This document shows, piece by piece, positions 6,237 through 11,689 of a DNA stretch of 11,689 bases. Source of the stretch: an uncultured Clostridia bacterium (GTDB lineage: Bacteria > Bacillota > Clostridia > Oscillospirales > Oscillospiraceae). The notes under the pieces were generated by a model, which did not search any database, was not told where the DNA came from, and was given only the letters and a program-made list of their open reading frames with translations. Position 1 is the stretch's first letter; each line of letters opens with the position of its first letter. Where the stretch lies: positions 1 through 11,689 of the forward strand of contig CANDEH010000079.1 in assembly GCA_947383645.1 (NCBI GenBank), given 5' to 3'. A program made the position numbers and the translations under genes.

Positions 6237-6814
6237 AACGGGCGAAAAAGTGGTATGACTACCTGTGGATAGCGTCTCTCACCTATTTGATCCTGGGCTT
6301 TTTCAATATTCTCTTCGCCTGGCTGGGACTGCTGTGCTTCTTCATCCCGCTGTTGATCGCCATTATCGGGGGAAACAAGGTCTACTGCAACCGCTACTGC
6401 GGCCGGGGACAGCTGTTTTCCCTGCTGGGCGGACGTTTTGGGCTGTCGCGGCGAAAGGATATGCCCCGGTGGATGAGGAGCGGGGCGTTCCGCTATGGAT
6501 TTCTCATCTTTTTCTTCGTGATGTTCTTCCTGATGCTGTGGAATACATATCTGGTCTTTGCGGGAGCCCAGAGCCTGCGCCAGGTGGTGACGCTGCTGTG
6601 GACCTTCAAGCTCCCCTGGCACTGGGCCTACCGCGGTACGCTGTTTCACCCCGGCGTGGCGCAGTTCGCCTTCGGGTTCTACAGCGTGATGCTCACCTCC
6701 ACGGTGCTGGGCCTGATTACCATGGTGCTCTTCAAGCCCCGCAGCTGGTGCGTCTACTGTCCCATGGGCACCATGACGCAGCTGATCTGCCGGGCGAAAA
6801 ACGGCAGAGTGTGA
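6233..6814 (+). CDS. NapH/NosR-like membrane protein with cysteine (Fe-S type) motifs
   Basis: A 193-residue integral membrane protein with hydrophobic segments at about 11-33, 34-47, 88-110 and 142-167. It carries VYCNRYCGRGQ (Cys52, Cys56) and SWCVYCPMGT (Cys173, Cys176), with Cys186 following. The pairs resemble the loop cysteines (CxxxCP type) of the NapH/NosR/CcoG membrane electron-transfer family. Here they are variant (CxxxCG and CxxCP), and the soluble ferredoxin domain those proteins carry is supplied by the separate upstream gene. It starts at GTG 6233, seven bases after GGAGG (6221-6225), overlapping the ferredoxin stop by 4 bp. It probably forms a membrane redox unit with that ferredoxin and feeds thiol or cofactor reduction; the substrate is unknown. 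Confidence 0.8.
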   Translation: MKRAKKWYDYLWIASLTYLILGFFNILFAWLGLLCFFIPLLIAIIGGNKVYCNRYCGRGQLFSLLGGRFGLSRRKDMPRWMRSGAFRYGFLIFFFVMFFLMLWNTYLVFAGAQSLRQVVTLLWTFKLPWHWAYRGTLFHPGVAQFAFGFYSVMLTSTVLGLITMVLFKPRSWCVYCPMGTMTQLICRAKNGRV

Positions 6815-6815
6815 G

Positions 6816-6851
6816 TTTGTCACGGAGAACGGTGAAAAAACTGGGTATACT
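6816..6851 (+). promoter_or_regulatory. Possible internal promoter/operator in front of trx
   Basis: TATACT (6846-6851) resembles a -10 element without a well-spaced -35. Just upstream TTTGTCAC (6816-6823) and GTGAAAAA (6832-6839) form an inverted repeat (7 of 8) with an 8-base gap. Thioredoxin may thus be expressed alone as well as with the two genes above; no terminator separates them. Confidence 0.3.
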
Positions 6852-6884
6852 ATCACCATAAAATATAAAAGAGGAGGCACAATC

Positions 6885-7193
6885 ATGTCTGTTTTAACGA
6901 TTACGAAGGAGAACTTCCATCGGGAGGTTGAGGAGAGCGACAAGCCTGTGCTGCTGGACTTCTGGGCTGGCTGGTGCGGTCCCTGCCAGATGATGGGCCC
7001 TGTGGTGGACGAGATCGCCGGGGAGCGCCCGGATATCAAGGTGGGCAAGGTAGATGTGACGGAGCAGCAGGAGCTGGCCGCCGCCTTCCGGATTATGAGC
7101 ATCCCCGCTCTGATGGTGTTTCAGAACGGCAAGGTGGTCCGTCAGACCGTAGGCGCCCGCCCGAAGGATCAGATTCTCGCCATGCTGCCATAA
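6885..7193 (+). CDS. trxA: Thioredoxin
   Basis: A 102-residue cytosolic dithiol oxidoreductase of usual length. It has the FWAGWCGPCQMMGPV active site (Cys31 and Cys34, WCGPC), a buried acidic Asp25, and the cis-proline loop MSIPALMVF (Pro73), followed by the FQNGKVVRQTVGARP strand-helix end. The start ATG is seven bases from a strong GAGGAGG. It follows the Fe-S membrane gene in the same direction by 70 bp, and it converges with a Crp/Fnr regulator 42 bp downstream. No thioredoxin reductase is in the window, so its reductant is either encoded elsewhere or, speculatively, linked to the ferredoxin/membrane pair. Confidence 0.96.
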   Translation: MSVLTITKENFHREVEESDKPVLLDFWAGWCGPCQMMGPVVDEIAGERPDIKVGKVDVTEQQELAAAFRIMSIPALMVFQNGKVVRQTVGARPKDQILAMLP

Positions 7194-7202
7194 CAAAAAT
7201 GC

Positions 7203-7229
7203 CGCCCGCCGGGAGCTCCCCGGCGGGCG
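7203..7229. terminator. Bidirectional terminator between trx and the Crp/Fnr gene
   Basis: An 11-bp GC stem (CGCCCGCCGGG 7203-7213 with CCCGGCGGGCG 7219-7229) has a 5-base loop. On the minus strand it is followed by GCATTTTTGTT, a good T-run for the regulator gene; on the plus strand the T-run is weak. Confidence 0.75.
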
Positions 7230-7235
7230 TGTCTG

Positions 7236-7898
7236 CTATTGGTTCTTACACAGCCGGGCCAGCTCCGCCTCGTCTGTCAGTGTCACCCGGCCCCGGGAAA
7301 GCTCCACCAGGCCCTCGCTCTGGAAGTAGCGGAGCATCCGCGTGACCACCTCCCGGGCAGAGCCCAGGTGGCCGGCAATGCGCTCATGGGTAATAGAGAG
7401 CCGGGAGGACCCCTCCAGATTGCGCTCCTGGAGGAGGAATTCCGCCAGGCGCTGGTCAAAGCTCCGCCACATGATCTGTTCCATCAGCCACATAACCTCG
7501 GAGAAGCGGCTGGCCATCAGCTCGCTGACAAAGTTGGCGGCGGCGGCAGACTCCTCCGTCAGGGCGCGCCAGATATCCGGCGGCACCGTCCACACCGCGC
7601 TGTCCCGCTCGGCCTCTACGGAGATCTCAAACTGGATATTGCGCAGGACACAGGAGGCGGAGAGCAGACAGATGTCCCCCGCCAGCAGACGGTAGAGGGT
7701 GATCTCCCGCCCCTCCTCCGAGAGAATGTAGGCCCTCAGCTGACCGGAGCGCACCACCAGCAGGCCGGCGCAGTCCATGCCGCCCCGGTGGAGCACAGTC
7801 CCCCTTGCGACGTGCCTCTCCGCCGCCGAGGCGGCGAGGGTTCGCTGCTGGACCGGCGTCAGACGGTCCCAGACAGGGAAACAGTCTGCAAATTCCAT
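7236..7898 (-). CDS. Crp/Fnr-family transcription regulator
   Basis: A 220-residue regulator. Residues about 12-110 are a cyclic-nucleotide-binding-like beta-barrel (RGTVLHRGGMDCAGLLVVRSGQLRAY, LLAGDICLLSASCVL). A long dimerisation helix follows (about 112-145), then a winged HTH: LSITHERIAGHLGSAREVVTRML (168-190) and the wing SRGRVTLTDE. The SAREVVTRML recognition helix is typical of Crp/Fnr HTHs. It lacks the N-terminal Fnr cysteine cluster and the Crp phosphate-binding Arg, but has Cys6, Cys43, Cys77 and Cys83, so a thiol/redox or haem input is possible. Start: ATG 7898 lies eight bases from AGGAGG; the ATG two codons earlier is only two bases from it. It faces the ferredoxin/trx operon, its likely target (inference). 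Confidence 0.93.
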   Translation of the reverse strand: MEFADCFPVWDRLTPVQQRTLAASAAERHVARGTVLHRGGMDCAGLLVVRSGQLRAYILSEEGREITLYRLLAGDICLLSASCVLRNIQFEISVEAERDSAVWTVPPDIWRALTEESAAAANFVSELMASRFSEVMWLMEQIMWRSFDQRLAEFLLQERNLEGSSRLSITHERIAGHLGSAREVVTRMLRYFQSEGLVELSRGRVTLTDEAELARLCKNQ

Positions 7899-8062
7899 AG
7901 ACATACCCTCCTTTGGGTGAGCCGTTTGGCCGGGGAAATTCCGTGTTCGGCATCGCGCCGTGAGCGCGGATCTGAAATGGTAGAATGAGACAATTTTTTC
8001 GGTTGCCCCGCCAGGGGCGAGAAAAAAGGCTCAAATCAAAGTATAATAGTCGCTCCGCGGCT

Positions 8063-8091
8063 ATTATACCGCAAAAAAACACCGCAGGCAA
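8063..8091 (-). promoter_or_regulatory. Candidate promoter of the Crp/Fnr gene
   Basis: On the minus strand TTGCCT (8091-8086), 17 bases, then TATAAT (8068-8063). The -10 lies in a 12-bp hairpin stem (8042-8053 with 8057-8068, arms starting TATAATAG) that also shows a TATAAT on the plus strand. The leader would be about 155 bases, with no recognisable riboswitch. The rest of the 7899-8188 gap has no gene that I can support. Confidence 0.5.
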
Positions 8092-8188
8092 GACGGCACA
8101 GGCGGTTTTACCGCTTACCTTCTGCGATACAGTCCCCATAAGGCTGGAATTCCCCCCCATGTCAACCAAGGAAATTTTGACAGATTTC

Positions 8189-8216
8189 GTAACCGCCAGC
8201 ACCTTCGCATCGTATA
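8189..8216 (+). promoter_or_regulatory. ECF-type promoter of the sigma factor operon
   Basis: GTAACC (8189-8194), 16 bases, CGTATA (8211-8216). The AAC in the -35 and CGT in the -10 match the known ECF promoter pattern (for example B. subtilis SigX/SigW/SigM type, TGTAAC or TGAAAC with CGTA/CGTC). An overlapping TATAAT (8215-8220) has no decent -35 at the right distance. It suggests that the sigma factor activates its own operon. Confidence 0.5.
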
Positions 8217-8255
8217 TAATAAGCAGAACAGCCGTGCAGAGGGGAGGGGAAGGTC

Positions 8256-8792
8256 GTGGACGAGAGGGCGCTGGCGCGGGGACTGGGACGGGGGAGCGTC
8301 CGGGCGCTGGAGCAGGCGGTGGAGCGGTACACCCCCTACGTGGGGGCGGTGATCTGCCGCACCCTCTCCGGCTTTGTCTCCCGGGAGGACCTGGAGGAGA
8401 TCACGGCGGACGTGTTTCTGAATCTCTGGCGGCACGCCGGTTCCCTCCGGGAGGGGGAGGGCCTCCGGGCCTACCTGGGGGGCATAGCCCGGAACGCCGC
8501 CGTGGACTTTCGCCGCCGGCAGCGTCCCCAGGAGGAACTCACCGAGGCGGCGGACCCCCAGGCCGGGCCGGAGGAGCAGGCGGAGCAGCGGGAGTGGAGC
8601 CGCCGGCTCTGGCAGGCTGTGGAGGCCCTAGGGGAGCCGGACAGCACGCTGTTTTTCCGCTACTACTATGCGGAGGACAAGCTCCGCGACATTGCAAGGG
8701 AGCTGGGCATGAGCCCCGGCACGGCCAAGCAGCGGCTGCACCGGGGGCGAAAGGCCCTGAGACAGGCACTGATGGAGGAGGAACTGCCATGA
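8256..8792 (+). CDS. ECF RNA polymerase sigma factor
   Basis: A 178-residue sigma-70-family factor of the extracytoplasmic-function group with regions 2 and 4 only. Region 2 spans about 17-90 (YTPYVGAVICRTLSGFVSREDLEEITADVFLNLWRH, then RAYLGGIARNAAVDFRRR for -10 recognition). After an acidic/Gln linker (91-113), region 4 spans about 117-172 with the HTH LRDIARELGMSPGTAKQRLHRGRKAL that reads the -35. Start: GTG 8256 has GGAGG eight bases upstream. The stop overlaps the next gene (ATGA), typical of sigma/anti-sigma pairs. An ECF-type promoter lies in front. The stimulus is unknown. Confidence 0.95.
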   Translation: MDERALARGLGRGSVRALEQAVERYTPYVGAVICRTLSGFVSREDLEEITADVFLNLWRHAGSLREGEGLRAYLGGIARNAAVDFRRRQRPQEELTEAADPQAGPEEQAEQREWSRRLWQAVEALGEPDSTLFFRYYYAEDKLRDIARELGMSPGTAKQRLHRGRKALRQALMEEELP

Positions 8793-9820
8793 GTAAGCGA
8801 CTGACGAAGCTGTGGAGAAAGGCCGTGCCGGGGGACCTGCCCTGTCCCCAGGCAGACGGGGAGCGGGCCTGGCGCCGGGTGGCGGCGGAGGCGGCGCCCC
8901 GCCGGTCCCCCCGCCTGCGCCGGACGGTCCGGTGGGCGGCGGCAGTGGCGGCGGTGCTGGTGCTGCTGACAGCCACCGCGGCGGCAGGGGGCGCGCTGTC
9001 GGAGTACAGCGTGTTCAGCGAGATGTTCCGGGGCGGGGAGCCCTCGGAGTACGCGTTGACCCTGGTGGATATGGAACCCAAGTCCGTGAGCAACAACGGC
9101 TACACCATGACTGTCACCAGCTCCGTGGGCGACGACAGCCAGGTGCTGTTCACCCTGGAGATCAAACCGGAGACGGAGGAGGCCCGGGTGTTTCTCGCCT
9201 CGGAGGAATTTGAGAATCTGACCGCCTCGGAGAGCGTCCGAAAAAAGGCCAGCGACCACGGCCCCATCGCCCTCACCGCCTCCTGGATCGGCTGGGGGAC
9301 CATGGGCCTGAGCTGGAGCCGCTACGACCCGGAGACGGACAGCGTACGGATCGAAGCGAACCTAAACGTGGACTGGAGCCTCTACCGGCAGGTGTCGGTG
9401 CATATGAACGCCATGGAGGACGATGTGTGGCTCCGCTTTGGCGTAAACCGGGTGCCCTCGGTGACGGTGGACATCGCCGAGGAGGCGGAGGAGCCGGGGG
9501 TCTACCAGGTGCGTCTGTCGCCGATCTCGGCGTGGTTTGCATACGTGGTGCAGGAGGACCCGGAGGAGCCGGAGCCCCGCCGCGCGCCCATGCCGGAGGT
9601 GTCGGTGCTGTGGGAGGACGGAACGCTGACGAACCTGTGGGAGATCGACGCCCTCGGCCCCAGCGGCCACGGCCGCAGCGTGGATGACGAGCTGTGGCAC
9701 TATGAACGCTACTGGCGCTTTGAGAGTATCCAGGACTTCAGCGAGGTGATCGCTGTGGTCTATGACGGCATGGCCTACCCGTTAAACGGCGGGGAGAGCT
9801 ATGCACTGGAGCAGGCATAG
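8789..9820 (+). CDS. Single-pass membrane protein, probable anti-sigma/sensor partner (DUF4179-like)
   Basis: A 343-residue protein: a cytosolic N-terminus of about 47 residues rich in Arg, one transmembrane helix (about 48-68, WAAAVAAVLVLLTATAAAGGAL), then a roughly 275-residue extracytoplasmic part of predicted beta character. The N-terminal segment has one Cys (Cys19) and no HxxxCxxC zinc anti-sigma motif, so it is not a classical ZAS protein. The architecture and the 4-bp overlap with the sigma gene match the Clostridia ECF-partner membrane proteins often annotated as DUF4179; that domain name is from memory and unverified. The start ATG has GGAGGAGG about 7 bases upstream. Its role in sequestering the sigma factor is inferred from context. 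Confidence 0.85.
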   Translation: MSKRLTKLWRKAVPGDLPCPQADGERAWRRVAAEAAPRRSPRLRRTVRWAAAVAAVLVLLTATAAAGGALSEYSVFSEMFRGGEPSEYALTLVDMEPKSVSNNGYTMTVTSSVGDDSQVLFTLEIKPETEEARVFLASEEFENLTASESVRKKASDHGPIALTASWIGWGTMGLSWSRYDPETDSVRIEANLNVDWSLYRQVSVHMNAMEDDVWLRFGVNRVPSVTVDIAEEAEEPGVYQVRLSPISAWFAYVVQEDPEEPEPRRAPMPEVSVLWEDGTLTNLWEIDALGPSGHGRSVDDELWHYERYWRFESIQDFSEVIAVVYDGMAYPLNGGESYALEQA

Positions 9821-9884
9821 AGAGACGGGGAGGTCGCGTCCCATAGACGCGCGGCAGGCTGGGACTTCTCCGCATCTGACAAAG

Positions 9885-9917
9885 GGCACCCCCGGCAATA
9901 TCGTTGCCGGGGGTGCC
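9885..9917 (+). terminator. Hairpin terminator after the ECF operon
   Basis: Perfect 14-bp arms (9885-9898 GGCACCCCCGGCAA and 9904-9917) have a 5-base loop. The stem is strong but followed by AGTTCTG rather than a T-run, so it may work with factor help or as an mRNA 3' stabiliser. Apart from this, the guaA promoter and a doubtful 28-codon frame, the 9821-10079 gap is empty. Confidence 0.6.
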
Positions 9918-9994
9918 AGTTCTGCGGGAAACGGCATGGTAAATTGCCCATACTGCGGGAACGGCGGCGAAAAATCTTTGGGAAATACGCGCTC

Positions 9995-10023
9995 TTGCAT
10001 TTCAGCGGGAATATTCTCATAAT
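9995..10023 (+). promoter_or_regulatory. Candidate guaA promoter
   Basis: TTGCAT (9995-10000), 17 bases, CATAAT (10018-10023). Initiation near 10030 would leave a leader of about 50 bases. No purine riboswitch core was found in or before this leader. Confidence 0.4.
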
Positions 10024-10079
10024 TAAGGAAGCGCAGAACAAATCCAGCCTATTTTACACGACAAAGAAGGAATGCACCT

Positions 10080-11621
10080 ATGAAGCATCAGCTCGTTATC
10101 GTTCTTGACTTCGGCGGACAGTACAACCAGCTTATTGCCCGCCGTGTCCGGGAGTGCGGGGTCTACTGCGAGGTGAAGCCCTGCACGGTTCCCCTTGCGG
10201 AGCTGCAAAAGCTGGCGCCCATCGGCTTTATCTTCACCGGCGGACCGGGCAGTGTCTACGCCCAGGGAGCCCCTACGGTGGATCCGGCTATCTTCACTTT
10301 GGGTGTGCCGATTCTGGGCATCTGCTACGGCTGCCAGCTGATGGCCCAGAGCCTGGGGGGACGGGTCACCGCCGCCCAGGAGGACACCGCCCGGGAGTAC
10401 GGCAGGACGGAGACCGTATACCACGCCGGCTGCCGGCTGTTTGCGGGCCTGCCGGAGCGGGGGATCAGCTGGATGAGCCACGGGGACTACATGGAGAAGG
10501 TGCCCGAGGGCTTTGCCCTGGCCGCCCACTCCGCCGCCTGCCCCAATGTGGCCATTGCCGACGAGAGCAGAGGGTTCTACGGCGTACAGTTCCATCCGGA
10601 GGTAAACCACACCGAGCACGGCGCGGATATGATCCGCAATTTCCTCTATAAGGTCTGTCATGCCGCCGGGGACTGGACTATGGAGGACTATAAGAACACC
10701 GCGATTGCCCGGATACGGGAGAAGGTGGGAAGCGGAAAAGTGCTGCTGGCTCTTAGCGGCGGGGTGGACAGCAGCGTCTGCGCCGCGCTGCTGGCGGAGG
10801 CAATCGGCGAGCAGCTGACATGCGTGTTTGTGGACCACGGCCTTATGCGTCTGAACGAGGGGGATGAGGTGGAGGCGGCCTTTGGTAAGTGGGCCATGCA
10901 CTTTGTCCGCGTGGATGCGGAGAGCCGTTTCCTGCTGAAGCTGGCCGGTCACACCGAGCCGGAGCACAAGCGGAAGATCATCGGGGAGGAGTTCATCCGG
11001 GTGTTCGAGGAGGAGGCCAAAAAGATTGGCCGCGTGGATTTTCTGGCCCAGGGCACCATCTACCCCGATGTAATTGAGTCCGGAGCCGGAAACGCGGCGG
11101 TAATCAAGAGCCACCACAACGTGGGGGGGCTGCCGGACTACGTGGATTTCAAGGAGATTATTGAGCCGCTGCGGCTGCTGTTCAAGGACGAGGTGCGTCA
11201 GCTGGGGCGGGAGTTGGGACTGCCGGAGTATCTGGTCGAGCGGCAGCCCTTCCCCGGTCCGGGGCTTGCCATCCGGGTGATTGGGGATCTGACCAAGGAG
11301 AAGCTGGACACATTGCGGTTGGCCGACGCCATCTATCGGGATGAAATTGCCAAAGCGGGGCTGAACCGGGAGATTAACCAGTATTTTGCGGTGCTGACGA
11401 ACACCCGCAGCGTAGGCGTCATGGGGGACGGCCGGACATACGACTACACGTTGGCTCTGCGGGCGGTAACCACCAGCGATTTTATGACGGCAGACTGGGC
11501 AAGGATTCCGTACGATGTGCTGGACCAGGTGAGCACAAGAATTGTAAACGAGGTCGTGGGTGTTAATCGTGTGGTGTATGATATCACAAGTAAGCCCCCC
11601 GCCACGATAGAGTGGGAATGA
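10080..11621 (+). CDS. guaA: GMP synthase (glutamine-hydrolysing)
   Basis: A 513-residue cytosolic enzyme that aminates XMP to GMP using ATP and glutamine, the last step of guanine nucleotide synthesis. The N-terminal class I glutamine amidotransferase domain shows GGPGSVYA (54-61), nucleophile Cys82 in LGICYGCQ, and His172/Glu174 in FHPEVNH. The ATP-pyrophosphatase domain begins near 200 with the PP-loop SGGVDSS (226-232). The C-terminal dimerisation domain has PFPGPGLAIRVIGD and ends RVVYDITSKPPATIEWE, as in other GuaA proteins. It is full length. The start ATG has AGAAGGA eight bases upstream. It is monocistronic here, with no guaB next to it. The 68 bases after the stop hold only a weak CGTTG/CAACG hairpin (11641-11655). 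Confidence 0.98.
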   Translation: MKHQLVIVLDFGGQYNQLIARRVRECGVYCEVKPCTVPLAELQKLAPIGFIFTGGPGSVYAQGAPTVDPAIFTLGVPILGICYGCQLMAQSLGGRVTAAQEDTAREYGRTETVYHAGCRLFAGLPERGISWMSHGDYMEKVPEGFALAAHSAACPNVAIADESRGFYGVQFHPEVNHTEHGADMIRNFLYKVCHAAGDWTMEDYKNTAIARIREKVGSGKVLLALSGGVDSSVCAALLAEAIGEQLTCVFVDHGLMRLNEGDEVEAAFGKWAMHFVRVDAESRFLLKLAGHTEPEHKRKIIGEEFIRVFEEEAKKIGRVDFLAQGTIYPDVIESGAGNAAVIKSHHNVGGLPDYVDFKEIIEPLRLLFKDEVRQLGRELGLPEYLVERQPFPGPGLAIRVIGDLTKEKLDTLRLADAIYRDEIAKAGLNREINQYFAVLTNTRSVGVMGDGRTYDYTLALRAVTTSDFMTADWARIPYDVLDQVSTRIVNEVVGVNRVVYDITSKPPATIEWE

Positions 11622-11689
11622 GTTTTTGAAGTCATGAACCCGTTGCGGCACAACGAATAGACGGTTTTGCGCTCCTCTTTTGATAACGA

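Noticed and set aside
7985..8788. Upstream extension of the anti-sigma-like frame through the sigma gene
   Set aside because: The frame happens to stay open, but the translation is Gly/Arg-rich nonsense over the sigma gene. The real start is ATG 8789 with a strong ribosome site and ATGA overlap.
9900..10079. Purine riboswitch upstream of guaA
   Set aside because: I looked for the purine aptamer core and flanking pairing and found none; only a hairpin and a candidate promoter are present.
10023..11651. 542-codon open frame antisense to guaA
   Set aside because: The plus strand encodes a complete canonical GuaA; the antisense frame has no recognisable motif and no ribosome site.

Overview
The window looks like chromosomal DNA from a GC-rich Clostridia-class Firmicute, most like a gut Oscillospiraceae/Flavonifractor-type anaerobe. 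This is inferred from strong AGGAGG-type ribosome sites, AT-rich intergenic promoters between GC-rich genes, many intrinsic-terminator hairpins and the gene families present. No rRNA, tRNA, CRISPR array, insertion sequence or phage gene was seen.

Layout. (1) 1-2789: the 3' part of a very long Sel1-like-repeat protein gene whose start lies outside the window. Its repeats have a three-unit higher-order structure with an exact 324-bp period. (2) 2852-3682, minus: an orphan cytosolic histidine-kinase-like ATPase with no histidine at the expected phospho-acceptor position. It converges on the Sel1 gene, and a bidirectional terminator lies across its last codons. (3) 4124-5134: glycolytic GAPDH (gap) with its own promoter, a leader hairpin and a strong terminator. 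It is followed by about 170 bp of nested hairpins. (4) 5489-5827: a small XRE-type DNA-binding regulator. (5) 6024-7193: a redox cassette of a 2[4Fe-4S] ferredoxin, a NapH-like membrane protein with cysteine motifs, and thioredoxin. A Crp/Fnr-family regulator (7236-7898, minus) faces it. (6) 8256-9820: an ECF sigma factor translationally coupled to a single-pass membrane protein that is probably its anti-sigma/sensor partner, with an ECF-type promoter in front. (7) 10080-11621: complete guaA (GMP synthase).

How the genes fit together: gap and guaA are single housekeeping genes. The ferredoxin/membrane protein/thioredoxin/Crp-Fnr group reads as a thiol/electron-transfer module with a local regulator. 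The ECF pair reads as an envelope-stress or signal-response module that probably drives its own promoter. No gene here is clearly part of an undescribed defence or mobile system. The least ordinary items are the Sel1 super-repeat, the His-less kinase, the multi-hairpin intergenic region and the redox cassette.
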